64,000 nucleotides of DNA from Nautilus pompilius (Eukaryota > Mollusca > Cephalopoda > Nautilida > Nautilidae): the NCBI GenBank assembly GCA_018389105.1, contig JACATO010000069.1, forward strand, positions 746,501 to 810,500, read 5' to 3'. Positions within the stretch are counted from its first letter, which is position 1, and each line of letters begins with the position of its first letter. The notes below the pieces were generated by a model that saw only the letters and a program-made list of their open reading frames with translations, made no database searches and was not told where the DNA came from. The position numbers and the translations under genes are program-made. Of this stretch, positions 51,141 to 62,532 are shown piece after piece.

Positions 51141-52066
51141 CGGTCGAGAGAGAGAGAGAGAGAGAGATGGGGGAGACAGAGGGAGGGAGAGAGAGAGAGA
51201 TAACGTCAGTACACAGAGAGATATGACGTCAATAGAGAGAGAGAGATGGGGAGACAGAGGGAGAGAGTGGAGAGGAGAGAGAGAGAAGATGGGGAGACAG
51301 AGGGAGGGAGGGGAGGGAGGGAGGAGAGAGATAACGTCAGTACAGAGGAGAGATATGACGTCAATAGGAGAGAGAGAGAAAGAGAGAGATGGGGAGAGAG
51401 AGATGGGGAGACAGAGGGAGAGGTGAGATAGATAGAGAGAGAGAGAGAGAGAGATGGGAGACAGAGGGAGAGGTGAGATAGAGAGAGAGAGATGGGGAGA
51501 CAGAGGGAGGGGAGGGAAGGGAGGGAGGAAGAGAGATAACGTCAGTACACAGAGAGAGATATGACGTCAATAGAGAGGAGAGAAAAGAGAGAGATGGGGA
51601 GAGAGAGATGGGGAGACAGAGGGAGGAGTGAGATGAGAGAGAGAGAGATAAGTCAGTACACACAGAGAGAGATATGACGTCAATAGAGAGAGGAGAGAGA
51701 GAGAGAGAGAGAGAGATGGGGAGACAGAGGGAGAGAGTGAGATAGATAGAGAGAGAGAGAGAGAGATGGAGAGAGAGAGAGAGAGTGGGGAGACAAGGGA
51801 GAGAGGAGAGAGAGAGAGGGGGGAGACAGAGGGAGGGAGGGAGGGAGGAGAGAGAGATAACGTCAGTACACAGAGAGAGATATGACGTCAATAGAGAGAG
51901 AGAGAAAGAGAGAGATGGGGAGAGAGAGATGGGGAGACAGAGGAGAGAGTGAGATAGAGAGAGAGAGAGATAACGTCAGTACACAGAGAGAGATATGACG
52001 TCAATAGAGAGAGAGAGAAAGAGAGAGATGGGGAGACAGGGGGGAGGGAGGGAGAGAGAGAGAGAG
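51141..52066. repeat. GA-rich satellite with embedded TGACGTCA sites
   Basis: About 925 bp of (GA)n interrupted by recurring modules: GATGGGGAGACAGAGGGAG, GAGATAACGTCAGTACACAG and GATATGACGTCAATAGAGAG. The last module supplies six perfect TGACGTCA palindromes at 51224, 51356, 51562, 51675, 51883 and 51996. Modules recur in the same order with variable GA spacers, so the array is a higher-order tandem repeat rather than a plain microsatellite. Confidence 0.92.
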
Positions 52067-52702
52067 TTCATTCGTGCTCGATTTTTGGCAAAGTTTCTTC
52101 CAGGCGCATGAGTTTTGAGTACACCAGTTTCTTCTCACCTTTAAAAATGAAGATTTCTAAATCAGAGTCGCATAGTAAGAGTAGCGTGATTTTACCTGAA
52201 TTCCCTCCCCTTTCATACTATAAATGGACAAATGTAGAGTCATAAACATTTTTCCATATTCCTAATAAACAACAACAACAACAACAAAACAACCCTATTT
52301 ACTCGGACGACTAAGCCTTTTTTTTGTTGTTGCAAGAAGCACCTTTTTGAACAGCTGGTCAATAGTAACATTCTTGAGGAAATCATTGAACACAATGCCT
52401 TAATTTCACATGTTTGAGCCCTTTGTCAACAATAATAGACCGTTCCTTTGCTATAATATACTCACACAAAAGGTGTGGGGAACCTTTTGTAAAAAAAAAA
52501 AACAAACAAACAAAGCAACTTGTAGGGTGCAATGTCTAGAACAGGGGTGGGCAAACTACGGCCCGCGAGGTCCGTTTGTGCGGTCCCAGACGTTCTTCTC
52601 GCACAGAATAACGCGCTTAACGAGACTACAAACGAGATTTCGCGGCCATGTTTAAAAAGAAACGGACTATAGCTATGGATGTAGTATTATTTTAAGTCTT
52701 TT

Positions 52703-52728
52703 AATATATATATATATATATATATATT
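52703..52728. repeat. (TA)n microsatellite
   Basis: About 13 TA dinucleotides near the left end of the hAT element. Confidence 0.9.
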
Positions 52729-52815
52729 AACATATATTTCAAATTTTGTTATCCTAACAATGTGCTACAAAAAAAAGAGGAAAATTGAAGATGAATGCCG
52801 TACGTTTAACACATA

Positions 52816-53172
52816 CTGGCCAACTAACCCGATTTTTAATCAATCTCCCAGATCACTTCTTGATAATTCAACCCTGGGCGCGTTGTTGACTTATATATGC
52901 GATAGAACAGAGGACTGTCATGCCTACAAAACAAGTATGACAACCTTGAAAACAACAGAGTCAGCCTGTGTTACCTGTAATAAAGAATTAACACTTGGAC
53001 ATGAGTCAGAGCATGGCTGATTGCATTTGACAATTGTGACCATATGGAAATTTAGAGAGAGATAATCATGAATGTTTACGTTTTCTCTGTTCTTTGTTTA
53101 CATTTTCAAGCGCTTTGCGTGGATTGCCAAAGTCTTCCCCCATGAAAATTTTGGAAACTTGGCAAGTATGTT
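52816..53172. other. Extra segment splitting the hAT transposase N-terminus
   Basis: The family reads from ECR-x-FN directly into a Trp-Lys-x-x-Tyr-hydrophobic-Phe-Thr segment. Here those parts (ending about 52,812 and resuming KEWTYKYLFTNIRSEAVSV at 53,176) are separated by about 360 bp. The segment continues the upstream frame for 70 codons (to 53,020), with a Cys pair TESACVTCNKE, then becomes AT-rich. Its origin is unknown: a nested insertion, or a variant of this subfamily. Confidence 0.45.
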
Positions 53173-55163
53173 AAAAAGGAATGGACGTACAAATATTTAT
53201 TTACAAATATTAGAAGTGAAGCAGTGAGTGTGCCTAATATGCCATAACAGTGTTGCTGTTTTTAAGGAGTATAATTTGAAGAGACATTTTCAGACTAAGC
53301 ACAGAAACTTTGGAAGTAATTTATCAGAAAGTGAACTACAGCGAAAAGCCGATGATGACATGTTGAGAAGTTTAAAACAACAACAAACTTATTTTGTAAA
53401 ACAAACAACCATATAAGAGGCTGCCACAAAGGCCAGTTTTTGTGGTTGCTTATAAAATTGCCATACATAACAGTGTTTTCTGAAGCAGAATTTTTAAAGG
53501 ACTGTATGGATGCTGTTGATGTTGCATGCCCAGAAGTCGGAACAAAAATTGAATCTATATCTTTGTCAAGGGAACTGTAGTTCGTCGTACTGATGCCATT
53601 TCGCAGAATCTGTCAGAACAGCTACTTGAAGCTGGCAAGTCATTCGAGTGGCACTAGATGAGAGCACTGACATACAAGACACAGCACAACTGCTTGTTTA
53701 TTAGAGGAATTGATGATAATTTTTCAGTTACTAAAGAGTTGCTGTCAGTTGATCCATTGAAGGACACTACAACTAGACAAGATTTGTATGAATGTGTTAA
53801 AAACTGCTTGGATAGATCTGGTTTACCTTCGAATAAGTTGGCAAGCATTACAACAGATGGTGCACCTGCATTGACAGGAAACATGTTGGCCTCATAAAGC
53901 TGCTTAATGACAAAGTGAAAGGTGAGCATCCACTTCACATAGTGTTATCATTCCATTGCATTATTCATCAGGAAAGTCTGTATAAATCTGTCCTGGATTT
54001 CAAACATGTGATTGATCCTGTGGTACATGCCATTAACTTAATCCTAGCCAGGGGGCTAAATCACAGACAGTTCAGAAATCTGCTGGATGATATCAGTACA
54101 AATATTCAGATGTACTGTATCATAGCAATGTACGTTGGTTAAGCCTGGGAAATGTTTTGAGAAGAGTGTGAAATCTGAGAGAAGAAATTTTGCTCTTTCT
54201 TGAAATGACGAACATTAGTTGTGAATTTTTAAGTAACATGAAAAAGACAGAATGGGTGTGCGATTTAGTGTTCACAGTTGACATTTTTGACAAACTGAAT
54301 GAACCGAACACTAAGTTACACGGCAAGGATGATTTTGCACATGAATTGTTTGTGGAAATTATATCATTTCAAGTGAAACGAACTCTTTTCCAAACAAATG
54401 AGTGACCACAACTTTGTACATTTTCCTTTGTTACAGACACAGACTGTCCCTCAAGACTGTTCAGAGAAATACAGTCAGCAGGTATCTGCTTTGAAAGATG
54501 AATTTTCAAGGCAGTTTGCTGATTTTAGATCTATGGAAGATCAGTTCAATTTGCTGAGGGACCCCTTTTCATTTAATATTGAAGCAGCGTCAAATGATCT
54601 TTAGCTGGAATTAATTAATCTCCAAGCAGACAATACTCTGAAGGAGAGTTTTAAGAATATGAAATTGACTGAATTCTATGCATCACTCAGTACAGAGAAG
54701 TTTGGTAATTTGAAAAAGTTTGCCAGAAAAATGTGTGTATTCTTTGCTTCAACCTATATTTGTGAACAGACTTTTTCATGTATGAACATTAACAAATAAA
54801 AGAACAGGTCTCTTCTAACAGACTCAATTTTGCGCTCTGTCTTGCATATAACTACAAGCATGCTGAATCCTGACTACTACAAACCTGTGCAGGATTGTGT
54901 GCAATCGCAAATCTCATTAAGAGTTTAACTGTTCAGTAACATTTATGAAGCAACATAACATTAAATTCAGTTATATGTTACTTTCTTTGTGTACCAAATA
55001 ATACAGTTGTATGAATAATAATTGTATTTTTGTGTGAAAGTAACTTCTATTAAATTTATTATCTAGTAAATTTAGTTTTTTGTTGAATGCAGCCTGCTTG
55101 AGACTTTACGGTATGTTCCATGTGGCCCTTTGGGAGAAAAGTTTGCCCACCCCTGGTTCAGAA

Positions 55164-57975
55164 CAGCTGAATTCTTGTCAGTGATTGATTGATGTCTATA
55201 AGCCAAGTGCCAGGACGTGAAAAGAAGAATCGCGAAAGACAATCAAAGCCTCATCACTGACAATTTGGAAATGCCACCAATTCTCTCACTTTTTCTCTAC
55301 AGCAATCTGGTAAACTACATGTCCACAGGTTTCAAGCAGAAGTCAAAGAGGCTCATTGAAGAACACATCAAATGCTTTTAATAGTGGTTTTCAAAACATG
55401 TTGCTTCCCTCCAAGATATGAAATCTCCTCTGCTAAGACAGTGGACTTTATTACACTCTGCTCTTGACAATAGGGTTAAAAGCAACATGCAAAGCCACTG
55501 TGAGTTATGTATATGTGACTTCCTCTAATTTACCTTAAGTTTTAATTTCTTAACCTAGAGAACAGGAATAACTAAAAATGTGCATATGCCATACCCCCAT
55601 TTTAAAGACAGTTAACTTACTAATATTGAGGTATTTGATGGATGCAGGCATTTTGTACATGTAAACAACTGATGGTAACCTATGGGGATGTTGCATCTGT
55701 CAGTGATGGTTGAGTTCTCTACAAAAAAAATAATGGGGCATTTAGTACGAACAAGTGCTTTTCTTAGTACCATGGACACTAAATTAATGTATGATAACTC
55801 CCTCAAGACATCCTTGTGGATAGTTTGGTCTTGATTTTTAATCTGTTCAAGTGAATTAAGTGGTTTAAAAACAAAAATACTGCAAAAGTGGTTATTTTAA
55901 AAAAATATTTATACAGTATAAATCTCCTTGTTAATTTCTATCATTTTCCTATCACTCACTCACTCGTAATTTTTCAACAAAATTGGAAAATTTGTACTTT
56001 TGTAAGGGCCTCATAATTAAGTTTACTTGTATTGGACTGCTTTCTTTTGTTACAACCATCATTTTGATATATTGGCTCCTCAGAATAAACTCAGATTTCT
56101 GTTTCTTTTTCCCTTAGCAAATCCTGTTCTGATTTCGAGGTGTTGAGGACATTTCACAGCCGTGAGCCAGAAAGGGTAGGGCATGTGGCATCAGCCTTGA
56201 ACAAATCAAGCCTAATTCTAATTATGATTCCTATGGCAACACCAACTAGAGTTTGGCTTCAGAGCTTAAAATGAATGCAGATTGATTTGCAATAACTATC
56301 AATGATAAGTGGTTATCCGGTCAAAATATTTTTTAATGTTTACAAACATTCTTCGAATGAATCTGCTGAGTGAATATATTGTAGCATTATTTAGTTGTGG
56401 TCGCTTTAATTTAAAAATTTGCTCATTTCCCCTCCCTCCATCTCTGAAAGAAAAAGATTTCATTTAACAGCAGAACCCTTTCATCTCCAGCTACTTAGTA
56501 ATTTTAGCTCTTCCATTCCCAAATACTGGACACCATGTACAAAATACAAAATTTTGTTGATTAAAGTCTTTTTGTTTTCTATTAGAATTTGTGGGTAGAC
56601 TTAAAGATGTTGACTTTGGTTTTCTCTATGGTGTCATACTGAACTTTCACAATTATTGTCACTGGTCGATCAACCAGACCAAATGCACCACCCCATCATT
56701 CTTTGTTGATGACTTTTTTGAATATTCTTGGGGTTTCCCAAAATGGATAATTTTTGCAGTTTTGCAGAAAATAAACATTTTAAAAGCCTGGAATCCTTTC
56801 AAGCTATTTTTAAAAAAAATTATCTTATTCACTACTATAGTTCTGATCATGCTGGGTGTTCTCTTTGTTATTATTATTATTAAACTATTTGCTTATGAAA
56901 TTTTAAACTCATTTCATAAATATAATCAAACTGATTTTGTCTAGCCCTCATAGGTACTTGGTGTGCATTATAATCCATACTGTCAATTTGGATTTCACTT
57001 ATTTTACCTATAGTTTTTAAAAGTTCAAGTGACACATGAAATAAATAGTCCACAGAAATTTAAACAAGAATTAATTAGATATTTCCAAATTGAGTCTTTG
57101 GGATCAGCATTCTTGTGTTACTTTTTAGCTCTTTTGAAATGAGAGTAGAACAAGTAGTGATATCTCCATTCAAATATCACATAGAACAGCATGCACACAA
57201 AGATGTTTCTGGTCTTCTTGACAAGAGAACTATGGATACCATTACTCCAGCATCTTTGGAAAGTATTGAAAGGTAAAGTTACTTTACAGTTAATGGTATA
57301 GGCGAATGACCATGCCACAAAGTAAATCAAAAGTTTGTTCAGAAAAAGACCAAGTTTAATAATATCATTACAAATTTGTGAAAAGAAAAAAAAAATTTTT
57401 TCAGCAAATTCTGAATTAAGAAACATCAGTCAGATCAGAATTAAAAAAAAAGAATGTCAAATCTGCTTTTGGAGATTGGCAAACATTTTAAAGTACTGCA
57501 CCATGGAAAGGTTTATATAAATTGTAAATAGACAAGACAGATTCAGATTATTTATACAGCTGACATCAATCTGCTAACTGATATTTCATTTCTTTGGTTA
57601 TTTGCTACTCTAATATGTATTTTACCCATATATGTAACCAGTCATTTTTTTTTAAAAAAAAACAGCAATAAAAATCAATTATTTAATTTAAAGTAACTTC
57701 ATTTATAAAGTCGCTTTTACGTATTACCATTTCATTTTGTTTACCATAACTATGTCACATGACCAGGGGTCAATGAGTGAAGGGTCATGCTTCAATTAAA
57801 TTTTCAAAATATAAAAATTTCCACAATTTACAAAAAAAATGGTTTAAAATATTTACTTGCTTACTAATAATTGCATGTACATTAATTAATTATAATTTCA
57901 TGTTGTTTTATCAAAGTTATTAAATTTTCTGATAATAATAATAATTAATAACATTTTTTTAAAAGTACAGGTTAT
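55164..57975. other. AT-rich intergenic stretch
   Basis: Open frames at 56591-56944 (+, with hydrophobic segments) and 57118-57426 (-) have no recognisable family and no supported splice partners. I see no gene I can defend. Confidence 0.4.
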
Positions 57976-57981
57976 TTTATT
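57976..57981 (-). terminator. Candidate polyadenylation signal of the transporter gene
   Basis: TTTATT on plus (AATAAA on minus), about 155 bp past the stop codon at 58135-58137. Confidence 0.4.
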
Positions 57982-58134
57982 TAAATTGACTAGATACTTT
58001 TAATTGAGAATAATTCCTGAAGATTTTTTCAAACAAAACAATAGTAAGAAATAAAAGACAAATTAATGGCGACTTTGTAAGGAGTCTGAAATTAAAAAAG
58101 GAGATTTACAAATTAGTGTTTCTGCTAGTTTAGT

Positions 58135-58550
58135 TCATCTATTGGATGCTGTTTTCTTATGAATGCAAAACATTATTGTTTCTATCAAACTAAATAACAA
58201 AAGGGTCAGTCCAAGAAAAAATGCAATTCCACCAGTTAGTGCAAACACCAGCCTGTATGTGAATGTCAGTTCACTGAGCTTTCCTACAAATAAGAGAAAC
58301 AAAACTCTGATTCAGATCAGTACTGTGCACTTTGTTCATGAACTATAGGGGGAGGCCACCAGGCTATTTGTCACAGCACTGTTAATTCGTATTTAAACAT
58401 ACAGATGAGACCATAACTGGTGTCAGTTCTGAAAAAAAGATGAAGTAGATTATGGCCTTACCTATGTGTTTAATTAGGAATTATTGGTGTTGTAAAATTT
58501 TTTTTCTCTGTAACTAGTCTTAGTGGTCTCCCCTACTGTAAAAACAGGCA

Positions 58551-58585
<35 letters not shown>

Positions 58586-61427
58586 TATTATTATTATTAT
58601 AGTTATTTAATTTAAAATCAGCAATAAAATTAAATTTAAATTATTAAATAATGACAAGAATTTTTCTTCCTTAATTTAAATCACTTACCAGAAATGGTTG
58701 TGCTTGCCACAATAGTGATACCAAATACACTATGAGCAAATCCTACTCCAGAGCAATAGAGGTTTTGGCCTGTGACTTCTAGAAGTACCATCAAGTATGT
58801 GGATCCCATCATGCCCAGGCTAATCCCATACATCACTGAGACAATAACCAAAGACTCAAATGCTTCATAAATTGTGAAACAAAACATAGACAATCCAGCA
58901 CCCAGGGTGCCTATTACACAGATATTCAATGTTTTCACTTTTTTAATGGCCATCAACATTCCAGCAGCGATTCGAGATGACATGCATCCAATAGTATATG
59001 AGCTAACTAATTTAACTCCATCATCTTTGCTCAAACCTTTTTCTTTAATGTAGTCCACAAAATACGTCGCGTGAATTGAAATCATGGCAAACACTGAACT
59101 TAGCATAACAGTGACAAACAAGAATTGAGTGTTCTTTAAAATTTTAAAATCAAAGATTTTCTTGGGTGTTGTTTCATTTTTTTGTAAGAACTTTTGCTCT
59201 TGTTCAATGTTGTCTGCAGCCATCAGTCCGCAGGGGAAGATATTTAACAAGATGGCACTGATCACCATCAGTGCACCTCGCCAGGTAAACAGGCATTCAA
59301 ATGCGAGCAAGAGCTGGCTGTAAACCAAAATCCCTAGTGGTATTCCTAGTGTCAGGAAGCCCATGAGGAGTCGTGTATTTTTCTGAAATTGGTAACTAAC
59401 GGCCAATGTTGCACCAAGGTATGTAAAACAACATCCCAGACCTGAAAATGTAAGTACTCATCTAAAAGATAGTGGAAATAAAAAGGCAATGAGCATCAAT
59501 TGCATATGGGTCAAAGTTTCTTAAGTAAATATAAACAGATTTACGGGTGTTGTCAAATGATTTGATTAGAAGCATTCACCCTTAGGAATCAGCTGACACA
59601 TCTGGCTCTAAAACAAGGCTAATCTTCTACCCAGAAGAAAATGCATAGCTAAGAAGACAAAAAAAGAAAAAAATGGGGAGCCAACAGAACCCACGACGTG
59701 ATAAAAAGAAAAAAAAATAAGATTGCTTTTGCCAGTAAGAAATAATGTCAGTGACAAATTCGGTGTGATTATATGAGAACTTGAGAAAAGTAAAAGACAT
59801 TAGAATCCAAGGGTTCATACTAATTCAAAAATAATCTTCCCAAAAATCAAAGGCAAGGTTGATGCAGAAAACCAATTAATGCCAGTGTCATCCAGAAATG
59901 GCAAATAGCATCACCATGACAGCCAGCTCTTGACAGCTACAAAAGTCCACTGATATTCACATTTAGAAATTAGTTCAGTTAAAAATATTGTTCATTTTTT
60001 AAAAAAGTCTAAACCTTGCCTATAAAAAGAACGGTTGATCTGCAGGTGCTTCCTTTGACATAAGAAAAGATAATAACATTATGCGCCTGCCTTTTAGCAG
60101 GACAATACAAGTCGCTAAGCAATTATGAAAAACAAGAACATCAAATGATGATTACTTGCCTGTTATAACACCCAGAGAAAATGCTATGAACCATGGATTT
60201 GGTGTGAAAGCTGTTGCCAGAACTCCAACAAATTCCAGAAATCCACCCAACATTATTGTTCTCTTTGTTCCTATTTTGTTGATCAGACATCCACCAAACA
60301 ATCCTGCAATGGGGATAAAATAACCAGCAATACAAGTTTGAAGCCATTAGCATCTTCCCATTGTCCACAATGGCTAGTAGCAGGTAATGTAACTTATGGA
60401 AGAAAGAATCCTTTTTTTTACCTGATTTCCAACCTCTCTGGATTATCTAATGGATTGAAAGCAATTATTGTTGCATCTGTGTACAAAAAAAATCATACTT
60501 CAAATATTCTTTTAACTTTTAAAATCACTAATTCTAATAATACTTACATTTTTATAGCTTAGTGTTCATGTTAAGTTGCATAAAACAATTTGTTAATGCT
60601 TTATTCTCATTTGTATTCATATGTGCATACACCTTTTTCACTACGAATATTTTATTATGTTGGTTTCATAGAGAAAGAAAAGACAAATATACCTGCCCCT
60701 GATGTTAATGCTATGCAGATTCCAGGTCCTAATCCTGCAACTTCATTAGTTGTGCCAAATGTGTCACCAATTAGAGTACAGAGAATGGCCATGGACTCAG
60801 AATAACCAACTGAAGAGACTACACAAAAAAGCAACGCCATGATTTTAGGAGTTGCCAAAACAGCAAATTTCAACCTGTTTGAGATATAAATATGGCACAA
60901 CTTGAAAATCATTAACTAAAATAAAAATGTCAATAAATAAAAATACCAAGAGTGTTGAAAACAGACTTTTCAATCACACAGCATTAGTATTTAAAAATGA
61001 ATTAGTTTTATAATGCTGGATTAATATCGATCAAGTTATGTAGCATTGATTCGTACAATTCGATAATTAATTTTAGTGTTTAAGCAAAAAAAAATAACTG
61101 TTAAATTGTGGTCAAAAAGCCAAAATTAAAGCAGCTCTGGAAGCTTTAATCATAATGAGAAAGGTGAATTTATTTGATTATATAACTTGAAAAACAAAAA
61201 GAAAGACTAAAATGTTACTTTTCTGGTAAAGTTTGCTTTTCCGTCAGCAAGACTGAACTGGCATCATATACGGTCTCATTTGCTTCCACATGTGTAGGAG
61301 CTGTATTGCTTGGGTCTAACAAAACTTTAACTTTGTCACTTCCTGAAAAGTATTTCACGTTCACAGTTATTTCCTTCATCACCTGAACCCCACTGTCAAG
61401 ATCATCCATTTTTGTGCACTCTGGCAT
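58135..61427 (-). CDS. SLC16/monocarboxylate-transporter-like MFS protein (478 residues)
   Basis: Five minus-strand exons join in phase: 61427-61219, 60874-60693, 60303-60160, 59441-58689 and 58283-58135 (TGA at 58137-58135). Total 1,437 nt, 478 residues, usual for SLC16. A 70-residue hydrophilic N-terminus is followed by hydrophobic helices. Family marks: GLFGGCLINKIGTKR with TIMLGG (TM2-3), LGCCFTYLGATLAVSYQFQK then GFLTLGIPLG (TM4-5 motif) and TWRGALM; a long central loop (residues about 252-280, rich in Glu, Gln and Lys); SSRIAAG in TM8, with Arg about residue 335 where MCTs keep a substrate-site Arg. The last exon holds TM12 and a short tail. The PDGGWGW-type TM1 motif is not conserved. 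Predicted plasma-membrane proton-coupled or facilitative carrier; the substrate is unknown. ATG lies directly after an AG acceptor, so a 5' untranslated exon is expected. Confidence 0.9.
58555..58600. repeat. (ATT)n microsatellite in transporter intron
   Basis: About 15 ATT triplets with one interruption (TATATT), in the last intron. Confidence 0.95.
60158..60160 (-). other. GC-AG splice donor of transporter intron 3
   Basis: Minus strand reads ATAACAG|GCAAGTAATC: the exon ends at 60160 and the intron begins GCAAGT. Using the next available GT (3 bases downstream) brings a stop codon in the following exon, while the GC donor keeps the frame across both exons. GC donors normally have a strong AG|GCAAGT context, as here. 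Confidence 0.75.
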
Positions 61428-62013
61428 CTGTCAAAAAGCAATGAAAAACGGAAGCCATTCTTCTGGCATATCATCAATTTTAACCTGCCTTAAAAATAAT
61501 AAAACCTGCCAGTTGGGCTGCATCAACAGCAAACCCTTAAGGCCAATGGCTTTGTGTCATGATGGCCCTTTTCCAAATTGCATTATCTTATGCTTACATT
61601 TTAAACTGTGACCTTTAAATGCTACAGTATCATTTCTGCGCCTCTACCAATAACCTAAGTATTTGGGAACATAAAAAAATACTTCGGTCTGAAGTCGTTT
61701 GCTGTCGCACTATTAATGTATTCAAAGCTGAAGAAAAGAAACATGAAATGTAATAGCAAAATGATTTCAAACATTAAAAGATAATAAATACACTTATATA
61801 TTTTACTTTCCAAAACAGAAGTATAATTTTTTTGTCATTGTTTGTCCCAATTCTATTTCAACTTTACATTTGTGCAACTCGACAGATTTAATTGAAACGT
61901 TTTCAAAGGTTTACTTCAGTTTCTTTATTTATGTGAAATATTTCCATATCTGTTCATGTCTTCCATGCGCATGTTCGTCGAAACGATCGATTTACAATGC
62001 TACTTTGCCATTC
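61428..62013. other. Upstream region/first intron of the transporter gene
   Basis: AT-rich, no coding signal. The minus-strand acceptor TTTTTGACAG abuts the start codon, so this is probably intron. Confidence 0.45.
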
Positions 62014-62015
62014 TA

Positions 62016-62249
62016 CAGGGTGGTCCGAAAGTCTTGCCATCCCCACATTTTTCTTTGAACCAGTAAGTTTGGATGTCGTTAATAAGAACTGTGGACAGTA
62101 ATAGGGTTGCATTTGCTCAAATCGGCAAGTCTATGCTGCGAAAACCAATGGCGCCGGATCATTTTCCATTTTGTGTCACGAAAATAATGGTTGTCGTACA
62201 GATTTTTTTTAGATTCATAAAGAGAAGCCCACCCACCCTGACTGGTGTG

Positions 62250-62289
<40 letters not shown>

Positions 62290-62400
62290 GTCTTGTCCTT
62301 TTTTTTTTTTACACAATGCATTACACCCTGCACCCACCCCTATATTCATGTTACGGACCTTCTGAGGGATGGGGGGTAACAAGACTTTCGGACCACCCTG
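62016..62400. mobile_element. MITE, 385 bp, perfect 21-bp terminal inverted repeats
   Basis: The left end CAGGGTGGTCCGAAAGTCTT (62016 on) plus the next G is repeated exactly in reverse complement at the right end (62380-62400). TA target duplications lie at 62014-62015 and 62401-62402. The interior has no transposase frame and holds a (TA)n tract. Ends and TA target fit the Tc1/mariner (ITm) superfamily. The identical ends suggest a recent, possibly still mobilisable, non-autonomous copy. Confidence 0.88.
62251..62287. repeat. (TA)n microsatellite inside the MITE
   Basis: About 18 TA dinucleotides. Confidence 0.95.
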
Positions 62401-62499
62401 TACTTCTACCTGCAATTCTCCCTCTTTGCCAGTGTGCCACCCTTTTGGCCATCGTAGTACTAACCCTGACTTGACTCCTATGCAGTACCCCCTGCGAGT

Positions 62500-62502
<3 letters not shown>

Positions 62503-62531
<29 letters not shown>

Positions 62532-62532
62532 A
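62503..62532. repeat. (AC)n microsatellite
   Basis: About 14 AC dinucleotides. Confidence 0.95.

Larger units (their letters stand above)
52542..55155 (+). mobile_element. hAT element (Charlie/GTF2IRD2-type), 2,614 bp, inactivated
   Basis: Terminal inverted repeats share CAGGGGTGGGCAAACT (left end; right end in reverse complement). Flanking 8-bp sequences GTCTAGAA (52534-52541) and GTTCAGAA (55156-55163) match at 6 of 8, as an aged target duplication. Between them lies a broken transposase: KRKIEDECRTFN near 52,780, a BED-like finger half CLICHNSVAVFKEYNLKRHF (53,231 on), the catalytic region with GLPSNKLASITTDGAPAL (53,820-53,880), HCIIHQESLYK, and the C-terminal hAT dimerisation block FFASTYICEQTFSCMN (about 54,745). 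Stops and frameshifts separate these parts. Confidence 0.9.

Noticed and set aside
51361..51891. 176-codon minus-strand open frame rich in Ser, Leu and Pro
   Set aside because: It is the translation of the GA satellite and has no coding character.
56586..56944. Plus-strand open frame of 117 codons with hydrophobic segments and a plausible acceptor
   Set aside because: The one nearby candidate exon (about 56,119-56,177) joins in a different frame and hits a stop after 18 codons; AT-rich DNA easily gives hydrophobic frames; no family recognised.
57118..57426. Minus-strand open frame of 102 codons, membrane-like
   Set aside because: No motif, no splice partner that extends it, and it lies beyond the stop codon and likely polyadenylation site of the transporter gene.
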